Part shown: positions 22,201 through 33,344 of the stretch, one piece after another
Layout: every line of letters begins with the position of its first letter
How positions within the stretch are numbered: the stretch's first letter is position 1
Assembly (NCBI GenBank): GCA_022478985.1
Contig: JAKSZP010009250.1
Location: 62,001 to 126,000, forward strand
Direction of reading: 5' to 3'
DNA length: 64,000 nucleotides
Origin: Massospora cicadina
Lineage: Eukaryota; Entomophthoromycota; Entomophthoromycetes; Entomophthorales; Entomophthoraceae
Position numbers and translations under genes: made by a program
Notes under the pieces: generated by a model
Told to the model about the DNA's origin: nothing
Database searches by the model: none
Seen by the model: the letters and a program-made list of their open reading frames with translations, nothing else

Positions 22201-22262
22201 AAATAAAAAAAAGAAAAAAAATAAGAAAAATAAAAAGAAAAAGAAAAATTTTAAAAAATATA
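22199..22262 (+). repeat. Purine-only A/G run after element A integrase
   Basis: About 64 bases are almost purely A with scattered G (AAATAAAAAAAAGAAAA-like), just after the integrase end. It may be a degenerate Lys-rich Pol tail or a simple repeat. The real polypurine tract is at 23560. Confidence 0.6.
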
Positions 22263-23559
22263 AGGATGCATAAACTTTGAGAAGTTATGAGTAAGCAACT
22301 TTTGATTTATATTTTCAGAAGCTTCATCATCAGAGCTGGATGCCCTTTCTTTGGGATGGGGAGGAGAGTGAGATTTCACATGTGTAGTTTGAAGAAGAGT
22401 GACTGGGGGAGAAATGCTAATCTTGTACAAGTCCTGACTGATGAGACCATGTTAAAGATTGTTAAACCTAAGAATACTTGGCACCAGGCGCGTTGGCCTA
22501 CCCAACTAAGGATGTGACATTAAATCAGGGGAAGCGGACATTGGAATGGACTTTCGTAACAGGTGTGAGAGGTTACATTTGGGGTAGAAAGTTGCGGAAA
22601 TAAAGATATAATTGGTTAGAAGGCTTTTGAGACAAGTATAACTGGGGGAAGAAACACGTTTGCTCAAAACATTTGTGAGCAAGCTTCATATAACACTCTG
22701 CGCATGTTGGTCATGGCCTCTATAGAAAGCTTCTGTAGGAAAGCAAACGCATGCATCAAGTAGAGCCATATGAGGAATATACCTATTGTGCAACTCTTTT
22801 GACAGGCTTTTGCAAAGAGTGTGGTAGATCAAAAGGACATGACAATCTTTTAAAGCACGATCAAGAGGCTCAAAAGAACGTGAAGTCAGTTCAAACTGTC
22901 GTTTAAGAACAACAAAGCCTAGTGATTAAGTTAGCAAAGAGTAGAGCCTGATTGGCTTCAAATTAGTTCAACTGAAGCAATACAGGCTCATATGCAAGTG
23001 CAAAACCTATGTAAGCTTTCAAGAGTTCTGACATCAAGTCATTAGAAAACACCAAAGTAGCTATAAAGCCCACACAAAGGGAAGAAATAAGGCTATATGA
23101 AGGGAAGATTTGAAGCAGTGAAAAAGGGAGCCAGGAAGAAGATCACTATCTGGTATAAATTTGATTCATTTTAAAATTTCTCTATTTTGGAAGGCCATGA
23201 GGCCTTAAAGAACTAATGAGGTGGATAAGGTGGATCATGTTCAATCCATTGGGAATTTCATTGGAAGGAACTCATAATTAATGGAAATTATTCAGGTTTG
23301 CTGGGTTCCGCTTGAGTTGCAGCGGGCTTTATTGATAAACCTCTAATAACTGTTGAGTTATAACTAGTTGAAATGACGTGAGAAAGTGAAGGTAGGACGC
23401 CTGAAATAACCATAGCGCGCCACATGGAGGAACTGAGTCTTTAGAAGACAAATCTAACCTGGGAAGACAGGCTAATGAGGTAACAATTGTACTTTGAGGA
23501 TTGCGAGAATTTGGACATCATGATCAAGAAGGAAAGATACCCTCCCCTTATATTTAGTT
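22263..23559. other. Element A spacer between integrase and 3' LTR
   Basis: These 1.3 kb contain no domain that I recognise. The plus strand has a 76-codon frame (22287-22517). The minus strand of about 22600-23060 gives short clean stretches in two frames ('SELLKAYIGFALAYEP', 'MHAFAFLQKLSIEAMTNMRR'). The length and position match the spacer that holds the antisense module in C, E and F, but I see no sequence match to that module. Confidence 0.4.
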
Positions 23560-23572
23560 AAGGAGGGGGAAG
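23560..23572 (+). other. Polypurine tract of element A
   Basis: AAGGAGGGGGAAG directly precedes the TGTTAAATAG start of the 3' LTR. Confidence 0.8.
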
Positions 23573-23691
23573 TGTTAAATAGTTGATTGGGCCCATATTT
23601 TTGGGTAAAGTCGATATAAGCAATATTAATATCAGCCTACATCTAATTCATTATATCTTAAAAAATATATGCAAATAAGGATAAAAAATAT
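23573..23691 (+). repeat. Element A 3' LTR, first piece
   Basis: It starts TGTTAAATAGTTGATTGGGC right after the polypurine tract. It ends at AATAT (23687-23691), the target of element E. The LTR resumes after 33339. Confidence 0.7.
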
Positions 23692-24876
23692 TGTAAAAAT
23701 TTATAGGTTTCCTGATTATTTTTGGCCAATAACCCCTATAAACTTTTACTGCACAGGTTCAGTTTCCTCATGCACCTCATATTGTAAGAATATATATAAT
23801 CTGATAATAGTATGACAACTATTATCCATAGTCAAGTTAGAATTATCTTCAGTCCCAACGCTTCAGCCAGTTTTTATGATAATACTGAATATTGCACTCA
23901 TAGGGATTTGTTCCCTAAATCCTGTCCACTCGATCTTTATTAAGATCCTCTGATGACAGTCCCTTTGGCCCAACACACAGTTGACAGAAATCCATAGCCG
24001 TGGTTCCCTTTTTCTCTAGATCCCCGCTCAGATCTCTACTCTTCTATGAGAGTCTACCAACTATTGTCTTCTGCAATAATATCCTTGAGATGAAATCTTC
24101 ACGCTAAATGCTGATAATCTAACTATTACCAAATCTACAGTCAAACTAATAAGGTTCTTTATTAGTTCTTTCCTGACTGTAGACTTGTTCCAATCAGTGA
24201 GTATTTTCCAGTGTAATACTTGAGTGTTTTACTACTATATAGTTTACTACTGTACTACTACTTGCGAGTGTTTGAGTCTTTGAGTGTTTTTTATTATAGT
24301 GAATTCTAGGGAATTTATAGGAGATTCAGCTGTCTAACCCTTAGTTGACACCTCTTTTAATGAAATGGCAGCCATTGCCATTGAATCACCCTTCCTCATC
24401 TCAGCAGCGATGGTCCTCCCCATCTGACTAGAATTCCGACATTAGACATCCTCAAGACCTCAAACAAAAGAGCTGGAAATGTATCATTTATGTTTTCCTC
24501 TTGATCCAAGCAAATCATCAATAAGTGGTTAGCAACCAATTGATTTGCTAGTTGCAGGTGGCATCACTCGCCTCGCAACTCATTAAACATTCCCAATCAG
24601 TTAGTGATGAAACCTGACCAATCCCAATCAGTACACCTGATAGTTAATTACTATCAGATGCCCTTATTTCGTCAGCCACTCTGCCCGATGAGATAATAGG
24701 TATTCATCCAGATTAATACCCAACAGATATGACCAGATAAATATCCTAAAATCCCCCAAACGTAGTTCCTCCAAAATTTGGGTCAACTGAAAACCAATTC
24801 ACTTCGCCTTAGGAATTTTTCCCCTAGCGATACCAGATAATCTAGCAGGCTGGGAATATGGGAAAAAATCCCAACA
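23692..24876 (-). repeat. Element E 3' LTR
   Basis: 1185 bp; plus strand starts TGTAAAAATTTATAGG and ends ATCCCAACA. A minus-strand TATAAATT lies at 24312-24319. It is nearly identical to 32145-33339, with a different number of TACTACTTT-like units (about 24230-24270). Confidence 0.92.
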
Positions 24877-24894
24877 CATCCCCCCTCTTGCCTA
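24877..24894 (-). other. Polypurine tract of element E
   Basis: The minus strand reads GGCAAGAGGGGGGATG before the 3' LTR, as in C and F. Confidence 0.8.
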
Positions 24895-24978
24895 GATTTC
24901 CAGCGAGAAAAAGGACTGGGCTTGGAAACACTGCTTCAGACACCTGGTTGAATACTTCATTGGTTTAAGCGGAGTACT

Positions 24979-25263
24979 TTGTCAATACTCAACGCTGCTT
25001 TGGATGACCTTTGGCATATGTCATTCCTCCTCTTCCTCCTCGCTACTGCTTACTCAGAGCGCGGTCCCCACGACCTCTTGTTGTGCCAGGCGATCAATTT
25101 ACTCATGATGATCTTTTTCCCGGGATCCAGTTTTCCCCCTGTCAGGGTATATGACCCTCTGTTATATTCAGGTTTCTCAGTTCAGCGTCCTAGAATTTCT
25201 GATTCTCTCCTCATCCTAGACAGGAGACTCTTGCTGTCAATATACGTCTCACAGCTTAATTAA
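24979..25263 (+). pseudogene. Antisense frame 1 of element E (signal-peptide-like)
   Basis: This 94-codon frame runs opposite to pol, beginning about 100 bp inside the 3' LTR edge. It contains MSFLLFLLATAYSERG, a good signal-peptide-like Met plus hydrophobic core plus small residues, then 'PHDLLLC' as in C and F. The last third has 'SDSLLILDRRLLLSIYVSQLN'. Conservation of the hydrophobic pattern in three copies, on this strand, argues for translation. The product and location (secretory route) are inferred only from the hydrophobic leader. Confidence 0.5.
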
Positions 25264-25403
25264 GATTACTTATTTATATTTGCCTTCGTTATTTCATTTA
25301 TAACATCTTGGCTGTAAGTCATTCTTCCCTCAGAAAGCTTATTTCATTAATTTTATGAAATTAATTTCCCAAAATTGGAGCCTAATGGAGTGTAGAGTGC
25401 ATA

Positions 25404-26621
25404 ATGTCAACTTCTATATCAGTCCAACATTCCCCCTTTAGTTCTGCTCATATGTCAAACTCAGAGTCTTGCTACCAACAGCTTATTAACAGTCTGTCCA
25501 ATTCAGACCTCCACCTCTTCCAGCGAATTAGTCAGGATGCTCGGCAGACCCTCTTCTATGGTACTTCCAGGACTCATATGCCTAGCCTGGCGCAAGCATC
25601 CAGTCCTTCCATCAAGTTACTATAAAGGGTATCCAATCCCATCGAAACCAGGCATGCCATTGTTTCAAATAACTCTCAGCTGACTCTTCCCATGCAGTCA
25701 ATCCCCGAGTTGGACTTCAAAACCCTTCTGGATTCAGCTCCTTTTACTGAGGCTCTGAACATCATTGTTGATGCTCAGAGGTTATGATGACTGCTCCAGA
25801 TCATTCGTTCCTGTCTGGGTCAGATTTTCTCCCTGAGTTCCTCTTCCAACTTGGTCAATTATACAAACCCGCTGTACTGGTTTTTGAGCTCACAATCGGG
25901 AACAGCATTCATACTGAGCTCCCCTATGATGAACTTTGCACGCAAGTCACTGAGGCATTGTCATTAGCACTGAATCCCTCAGATTTGGACAACCTTCTGG
26001 ATTGGGATACTGCCACTTATGCTCTCTGCTTTGCTGGCCAAGTCTTCAATTTTGGTCACTGAAGCTTATATCCTCGCCTGACTTTCATTGGTCATTCAGC
26101 TTCAGCTTCCACAAAGCTCATAGTCATTGTTTACAGGATGCAATCCATTTTTTACATGACTACCTCTTCTCTGGAGCTTCCCATCGCTATCTTCTGTTAA
26201 TGGCGTTAATTAGGGGTATGATTCAACAACCTCCCTCGAGTATTCCTTCTTTACTGCTGGCTCACATGTCTGGTGTCCTTGATGAGGCCGTTGGCAGGCA
26301 CTCAAGACAAATCTTCTATTGCCGGTGCCTTATTGGGATTACTTAGGGTTATTTGCCAATTTCCTCTTCCTTTATTGCTGTTTTCCACCCTGCTCCAGAG
26401 TTTCATGATTGACATCTTCTGACATATCTATTTCTCTTCCCTTAGTCGCTTTTTCTCAGGGATTGGCATCCACTCAACAAACGTGGTTTCAAGTAGGACT
26501 TGCCCTTGCAAGTGTCCAATCACATATCAATTTTGATGGACTATTCCTCCCTACTGCGATCCATCCTCCCTCCCCCAAGAGGCGACATAGGCGGAATCAT
26601 CCCTACACTGAGGACAATTAA
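25404..26621 (+). pseudogene. Antisense frame 2 of element E (unknown protein, 406 codons)
   Basis: It runs from ATG in GTGCATAATG to TAA at 26619-26621: 1218 bases, a multiple of three. Open parts are 25404-25625, 25784-26062, 26002-26346 and 26409-26621, separated by a few stops and frame changes. Landmarks shared with C and F are the Ser-rich start (MSTSISVQHSPFSS), 'YQQLINSLSNSDLHLFQ', 'ELDFKTLLDSAPF', 'YKPAVLVFELTIGNSI', 'LDNLLDWDTATYAL', 'HDYLFSGASHRYLLLMALIRGM' and a C-terminus 'PKRRHRRNHPYTEDN'. The basic Pro/Arg/His tail could be a nuclear signal. It is not a recognised family; function is unknown. Confidence 0.6.
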
Positions 26622-26639
26622 AAATAAAAAATAAAAATT

Positions 26640-27000
26640 TTATAAAAATATATCAGCTTCTTTTTTCTTATCTACACTTAATATAAATATATATATTATA
26701 TCTTTTTTTCCAATATCTTTTATCAAAATTTTTTTCTATGGGACTTGACCTTGTTTTATTTCTGAGGTCCATCTTTTCCCCCAAACTGGATCCTGGGCAC
26801 TTAAACTACTAGTTTTCTATGGTTCAGAGGTCCTTTTTCAGAGTTAACCATCTAGATTGGTCCAGAGGTCCTTTTTTGGACTTAGCCTAATCATCATGAC
26901 ATGAACAACTTGATGGTTCATTGGTCCTTTGGGAACTTTTTTTTATCATTTTTTTCGATCCATTGATTTAGATATTTAGCGTGGACTCAATTTACTACTC
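26640..27000. repeat. Convergence zone of element E with direct repeats
   Basis: This AT-rich stretch is followed by imperfect repeats of a CAGAGGTCCTTTTT-type unit at about 26767, 26827, 26869 and 26922. It lies between the stop of antisense frame 2 and the end of integrase, where the two opposite transcripts would meet. Confidence 0.5.
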
Positions 27001-28074
27001 TTCCATCCAAGAGATTCTTGATGGAATAAGCATCAGTCGCCATCTTGGTGATTACTTCAAATGGACCTGACCATAGTGCATCCAACTTGTTTCTTCATCT
27101 GAAACCATGCGTATTGCAATAGGCAGCTCTTTCTCCTATTTGATATTCTTCTAATGGCAGTCAGTTTCTATCATCCATCAATTTCGCTTGTATCCTTTTC
27201 TTCAAGGTAGTATTGAATGCTTGCGATTGCATATCAATCAGGATACTCATCAGTTGGTTCAGGTATCGTTCAGTACTCATCCCTGATGTAGGTTCTACTA
27301 TCGAATATAATATTGGTGGTAATGTGGCCTTCCTCTCATATAGTAATTCAAATGCGTATTTCCCATCGCCGTATGATGACTGATGTTGTAGGCGAACATC
27401 ACCAAACTCAGGTATGTTCCCCACACAGAAGTTTTCCCTGCGACTAGCTTCCTCAGCGTCATGGCCAGCGTCCCATTGACACATTCTACCAGTCTGTTTA
27501 TCTCCAGCTGATATGGTACTGACACAACTCCCTGGATCCCCATTATTTTGTTTAACTTTGGGATCACATGGGATGTGAAGTTGGTCCCATTATTGCTCAG
27601 TATAACTTGTGGACACCCATGCTGGTATACTACTTGATCCAGGTTGAATCTCGCAGTACTGGTAGCATCTACTCTGGTTAGGGCCTTTGTTTCGACCCAT
27701 CTCGTCAGATGGTCAATAGCAACTATGATGTACTTGATTTCTCTTGTGCTCATTGCCAATGGTCCCATCACGTTGATAGATACCATGTGCCATGCAAATC
27801 CAGGTTGGACTAGTCAGTATCTAGTTGTATTCTTGTGTGGTTTATGCAATTGTCATTCCACACAACAAGCCATATGGTCTGTGACATCATAGTTGATTGA
27901 TTCCCAGTAATACTGGCGAATATGGTTGGTTGTTTTTCTCAGGCCTCTGTGCCTGACAACCTTATGAGCGGCAAGAATGATGGCTGCTCTCTCCAACAAT
28001 TTTGGGAATAATAGACGTTTCCCGTTCATCATCTTAAATACTTGTCCATCCATGTTCTCAGTGTTTTCCATCAC
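27000..28074 (-). pseudogene. Element E integrase
   Basis: The minus-strand zinc-binding part (28074-27853) has 'HKVVRHRGLRKTTNHIRQYY' and 'CCVE', giving H-X4-H and part of C-X2-C. The core (27786-27298) is 162 codons: 'SINVMGPLAMSTRE', 'VAIDHLTRWVETKALT', 'ILSNNGTNFTSHVIPKLN', 'LVECVNGTLAMTLRK', 'FAYNISHHTAMG'. The first and second catalytic Asp both read Asn (SINV, SNNG) while the Glu is kept. The C-terminal tail continues to about 27000 in another frame. Confidence 0.85.
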
Positions 28075-28247
28075 TTTTCGAAGTGCACCTTGGATTTCTC
28101 AAGGCTCGTCCTCAATTCTTCCTTTGACCATTCTCTGGAATAGCTCATCCGCCTGCATATATACCAACTGGACCATTGGTAACCGCAATAAACCATCTGC
28201 GTTCTGATGAGAAGCCCCGCTCAGTGGACTATATAATAATCATAAGC

Positions 28248-29480
28248 CTAAAGTTTGAGTGCCCATTGGGCCAGTTGTCCTTCAGGTTCCCTCAGATTGT
28301 GCAGCCAGCGCAATGAAGAGTGGTCCGTCACCACCTTAAATTGCATTCCATGGACATACAATTGAAACTGTTTACAGGCGTAAATGACTGCAAGGCATTC
28401 ACGCTCAGTCACAGTGTAATCCCTCTCTGTGGCAGAGAGTGTCCGGCTCACATACACCACCAGATGTTCGTGCCCAAGTTCATCTACTTGGCTCAGTATG
28501 GCGCTGATCGCCATCAATGAAGCATTAGTTTGAATGATAAACTCCCAATTGAAATTCAGATATATCAGAATTGGCGAATTTATCAAGTACCAGTGTAACT
28601 CATCAAAGGAGACCTGAGCCTCTTCATTCCATACAAATCCTTTTTTTGGATCCTTTAATAAATGTAATAATGGCTCAGCTATTTGGGCGAAGTCCCAAAT
28701 AAATCTTCTATAGTATCTGACCATCCCAAGGAATACTTTGATGTCTTGGACACTCTTTGGCACAGCCATCTTTTCAATAGCTGTTATCTTCTGGGGTTGC
28801 GGCTGCAATCCATTTGCATTGATCACAAATCCCAGGTATTCAAGCTCCTTCTTGAAGAAGTGGCACTTCCATGGCTTGATCTTCAGATTAGCTGCGGACA
28901 GTCTCTTAAACACTTCCTTCAAGTGCTGAAGGTGATCAGTAAATGTCCTACTGAACACTTTTATATCATCCAGATATACCAAGACGCACAACAACTTCAA
29001 ATTGCTTAATACCAATCCATGACCCTCTGGAATGTTGCGGGCACATTACAGAGACCCTGGGGCATCCTAGTCAGCTGGTATAACCCTTGTGCGGTGATAA
29101 TTGCACAATTTTCCTGGTCCTTTGCTGGCAAGTCAAACTGCCAGTATCCTGAGATTAGGTCCATCGCGGAGAAATACTTCACTTCATCTAATCAGTCTAG
29201 CACATTGTTGATCCTCAGTAGGGGATACGAATCCTTTTTCATAATTTTATTCAGCCTCCAATAGTCAATCACTACCCAATTTGATCCATCTTTTCTTTAC
29301 AATCAAAATTGGGCTTGCCCAGGGACTTGACAACGGAACTTGAAGCCCATGCTTTACTAGTTTGCTGATCTCATCTTCCACTACCACTTCAGTGGCTTTT
29401 TGATCTTTGGATCAGTCTCATTCTTATTGGTAAATTTTCTCCGGTGTCAACTTTGTGAATTACGCCTTGCGCGCATCCCA
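28248..29480 (-). pseudogene. Element E reverse transcriptase and RNase H
   Basis: A 255-codon minus-strand frame (29015-28248) holds the RT palm end, thumb and RNase H. YLDDIKVFSRTFTDHL carries an intact catalytic YLDD. Then come 'YLGFVINANGLQPQPQKI', 'FLGMVRYYRRFIWDFAQ' and RNase H with 'QTNAS' (usual QTDAS), 'TERECLAVIYACKQF' and 'VVTDHSSLRWL'. One RNase H Asp is thus Asn. The RT fingers lie upstream in broken frames (29480-29020). This is the longest intact polymerase stretch in the window. Confidence 0.9.
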
Positions 29481-30139
29481 AATTGTGATCATCCTGCGTG
29501 ATTATTTCCCAATATTTCTCGGATAATTTAAGCACCTCCTCCTTCTACCCTTTCCGGCAGATCTGTGAGCTGCTCTTGATCAACTAATAAGTTGATGCTT
29601 TTGGCCACTCCAGCTGGTAATCCCATTTCCTTGAGAGATCCAAAATTATGGAATTGTTTCAATTCTGCTGTCAGGATTAAATGAACAAATGTAACGATTT
29701 GATTTTTCTTAATCTTCATTGATTATTCACTTAAATTTGCCAAGAGAACTCATATTTCTCCATGGCTCGGCATAATTATCCCAGGAGCCACCCAAGGCTC
29801 CACTCTGGACTTCTTCCAGGGGCTTCCAACTTCTGCATACAACTACTCCAGAATCTCTAGAGTCAACCCTGTGTTGACTATCATCTGCGATCCAGCCAGT
29901 ATGGTTTCTTCTTTCTTGATCCACAAAGGAATTCCCCAGTTCTCTAGGATCTCAGCCGGCATCTCCCATCGCTTCCTACCAACTAATTGGTACTGAATTG
30001 GTACAATGCCGTCATTGTATATCAAGTTGATGAAATTATTTCTTTGGTTCAACGGAACTTCACCATTCTTTTGATATACCAATGGTAACATCTGACCCAG
30101 AATAGTCAATGTATTATCCTCAAAGTTACATTCAACTCC

Positions 30140-30430
30140 TTATTTCCACAGAAACTCCGTTCTGATCAGGATATCACAGTTTTGATTTGCCAAAACTATT
30201 GCTGGCGCGGATACCACCAATGACCCAAATTGTAGTGGCAGCACACTATACGCTCCACAGAAAATGGTGGTGTTTAGCCCAGCTGTTACATATTCCTTCT
30301 TATGTTCCAAGTCTAGAGAGATCTTCATCTTCTTCACCAGCTTGGTTGACACAATATTGATGGGAGCTCCACTGTCGACTATTGCCCGTACCCTTACTCA
30401 ATTCACTTGAATATCTATATATCTACACTC
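30140..30430 (-). pseudogene. Element E aspartic protease
   Basis: The minus strand reads IVDSGAPINIVSTKLVKKM across 30390-30330, with the catalytic Asp-Ser-Gly intact, then 'EYVTAGLNTTIFCGAYSVLPLQFGSL' and 'APAIVLANQNCDILIRTEFL'. The frame from the first internal Met is 30352-30140. It is the only copy of this family with a complete active-site motif and following text in one frame. Confidence 0.8.
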
Positions 30431-30899
30431 AAAGTATTGTAATAGGGTATTTATGAGTGAATTGCGGCGTTATTAGCCAAGTCTAGGGTATTAATTATTT
30501 GCACCAATAATTCAGGAAACAATTTTTTAATCATGCCAAGGGGAATTAACAGGTTGGCCTCATCTAACCGAATATCAGTTAACTCATCAGGATTTTTGGT
30601 GGTCCAAATCTTCTCCACCAGTTGTCAGGCGTACAGCTGGGCAACCTCCTGAACTATCTTGGGGTCGATCTTCTTTGCCACAGCTCTGGTCACGGCGTTT
30701 ATGCCCATGTTGACCACTTGATATATTAGATCCTGCTCTTCATCCATAAACAAATCACTGATATCTATTTCTTCATTCATCACATCAGGAGGAACAGGTT
30801 TCTCCGCCGTCCTAGACTGTTCCTTGTCTAGACAGTGGGACCTTTTCCTGAATCCTTCGTGGCTGCTATTTCCTTAGCCTGGACCATATGAACTTGATC

Positions 30900-31880
30900 C
30901 TTCAGCGTTTTGCAGTGTGCAGTGAAATTCCCTTTCCCGCCACACTGAAAGTAGAACTTTCCTTCTTGTTTAACCAATTGTGACACTCAGGCTTTTCCCT
31001 GGCACAGTTTGGTTAAAAGTCTCCTTGCTCCTTCGCCTCCCTTCATGGGATTTGAACTTCAGACTGGATTTAACTTGAAGCTTCTATTAGGAGCATCAAA
31101 CGTTGCTCCCAAAATCTTTAGATTGTTTACCATTTGTGAGGTAGTTATCTCAGTCGCGAATACAGTAGACATCATTTGATGCAAATCACAATAGGGCTGA
31201 AGGGCCGCTTGCAAAGCAATTCTTGAATCAAAGTTGTCTAACACCTTCGCTCAAGCCAGGATCTGTGATTCCTGGTAGAATCATTCTGCGAAGCTTGCAA
31301 GGGACTCATCTTTATGGAATTGAATTCCCATAAAGTCTTGCTTGCATTTCAACATGCGGGTTGGACTGCCAAATTCCTTCATTATTGCTGCCTTAGCCTC
31401 AGCATAGAACCAGCTGTCCCCCTCCAGGTGGGGTAACACCAGATTCTGACAATCTGTGTTTAAGCAGTTCATGACCATCAACGCTTTCTGACAATCCCCA
31501 TATTCATTCATGGTCATGTCAAATAGTTGGAAAAACGCTGGAGCATTATCCCAATAGAATGTAGGCAATTTAGGGGTTGCCCTTAATTCCTCTGAATCAG
31601 TTTGGGCTGACTCTCTCAGTTTGGCTATTCAGTTTACTTGCGGAGTGTCATTGTGTGTCATTTCCAAAATAGCATTGAATGCGGGTGGCATAATTCTTGG
31701 GGTATTTGTTTTCCCAAGTATCGTTTAAAGACTTCCTTCTTCAACATCATTGGCCGCATCTTACTTGCTTTCAATTCTGTGTGCTTTCAATTTATCTACT
31801 TCTTTTAATAACTTCTCAATGTCCGCAAAAAAATTTTCACAAATGAACGTGATCCACTTCACGTTCCATTTTCAGAAATA
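30900..31880 (-). pseudogene. Element E Gag capsid and zinc knuckle
   Basis: The capsid frame 31568-31281 ('DNAPAFFQLFDMTMNEYGDCQKALMVMN', 'AEAKAAIMKEFGSPTRM', 'DESLASFAE') continues at 31244-31059 ('SRIALQAALQPYCDLHQMMS'). The zinc knuckle at about 30910-30970 reads F-YFQ-C-GGKG-N-FTAH-C, so the first Cys and the His are lost. A coiled-coil-like N-terminus extends to about 31880 in broken frames. Confidence 0.75.
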
Positions 31881-32126
31881 GGTTCTCTTGGATGAGGTCT
31901 CCTTCTTTCTTCTTTAACTATTTTAATTGCCAAGTAACTCATTCCCAAAGTTGGCTATGTTGTCAACTCCTTCTTCCACCTTGGTTACTTGTTCCTCCAA
32001 GGATGCAAACTCCCAGTGGTCTGCAGAGTTTAAAGCGTTTTGGTTCACTGTGGCAATCTCAGTCCACAACCTATGCATTTCCTCTTTGTGTGACATTCTG
32101 GATTAATTCTTATACTCAACTACCCC

Positions 32127-32144
32127 CTGTAGTGAGCACCAACT
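32127..32144 (-). other. Primer binding site of element E
   Basis: The minus strand reads TTGGTGCTCACTACAGGGGG directly inside the 5' LTR. Confidence 0.82.
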
Positions 32145-33339
32145 TGTAAAAATTTATAGGTTTCCTAATTATTTTTGGCCAATAACCCCTATAAACTTAT
32201 TACTGCACAGGTTCAGTTTCCTTGTGCACCTCACGTTGTAAGAATATATATAATCTGATAATAGTATGACAACTATTATCCATAGTCAAGTCAGATTATC
32301 TTCAGGACCAACGCTTCAGCCAGTTTTTCTGATAATACTGAATATTGCACTCATAGGGATTTGTTCCCTAAATCCTGTCCACTCGATCTTTATTAAGATC
32401 CTCTGATGACAGTCCCTTTGGCCCAACACACAGTTGGCAGCAATCCATAGCCGTGGTTCCCTTTTTCTCTAGATCCCCGCTCAGATCTCTACTCTTCTCT
32501 GAGAGTCTACCAACTATTGTCTTCTGCAATAATATCCTTGAGATAAAATCTTCACGCTAAATGCTGATAGTCTAACTATTACCAAATCTACAGTTAAACT
32601 AATAAGGTTCTTTATTAGTTCTTTCCTGACTGTAGACTTGTGTCAATCAGTGAGTATTTTCCAGTGTAATACTTGAGTGTTTTACTACTATACTACTTTA
32701 CTACTTTACTACTTTACTACTACTTGCGAGTGTATGAGTCTTTGAGTGTTTTTTATTATAGTGAATTCTAGGGAATTTATAGGAGATTTGGCTGTCTAAC
32801 CCTCAGTTGACACCTCTTATAATGAAATTGCAGCTGTTGCAGTTGAATCACCCTTCCTTGTCTCAGCAGCAATGGTCTTCCCCATCCTGAAAGGATTCCA
32901 ATGTTAAACATCCTCAAGACCTCAAATGAAAGAGTCAGAAATGTATCATTAATGTTTTCCTCTCAATCCAAGAGAATCATCCATAATTGGTTAGCAACCA
33001 ATTGATTCTCTAGTTGCAGGTGGCATCACTCGTCTCGCAACTCATTAAACATTCAGAATCAGTCTGTGATGAAACCTGACCAATCCCAATCAGTACACCT
33101 GATAGTTAATTACTATCAGATGCCCTTATTTTGTTGGCCACTCCGCCCAATGAGATATTAGGTATTCATCCGGATTGATCCCCAATGGATACAACCAGAT
33201 AAATATCCTAAAATTCCCTAAACATAGTTTCTCCAAAATTTGGGTCAACCAATTTCCAATTCACTTCACCTTAGGGAATTTTTCCCCTAGCGATACCAGG
33301 TAATCTAGCAGGCTGGGAATATGGGCAAAAATCCTAACA
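32145..33339 (-). repeat. Element E 5' LTR
   Basis: 1195 bp, matching 23692-24876. It has an expanded TACTACTTT-type microsatellite at 32681-32724 that explains most of the 10-bp length difference. It ends CCTAACA. Confidence 0.92.
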
Positions 33340-33344
33340 AATGT

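Larger units (their letters stand above)
23692..33339 (-). mobile_element. Element E: best-preserved Gypsy of the antisense-module family
   Basis: This is a complete minus-strand element of 9.65 kb: 3' LTR 23692-24876, 5' LTR 32145-33339, target duplication AATAT (23687-23691) and AATGT (33340-33344) with one mismatch. Internal length is 7268 bp, almost equal to C. RT YLDD, protease Asp-Ser-Gly and long RT/RNase H and integrase frames are retained, and the two LTRs are nearly identical over long stretches, so E is probably the youngest insertion of its family here. It carries the opposite-strand module at 24979-26621. Confidence 0.92.

Noticed and set aside
22199..22262. Purine run as the polypurine tract of element A
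   Set aside because: It is 1.3 kb before the LTR. AAGGAGGGGGAAG at 23560 abuts a TG start and fits better.
28683..29009. 108-codon plus-strand frame in element E
   Set aside because: It is complementary to the intact minus-strand RT with YLDD and thumb motifs, far from the true antisense module.
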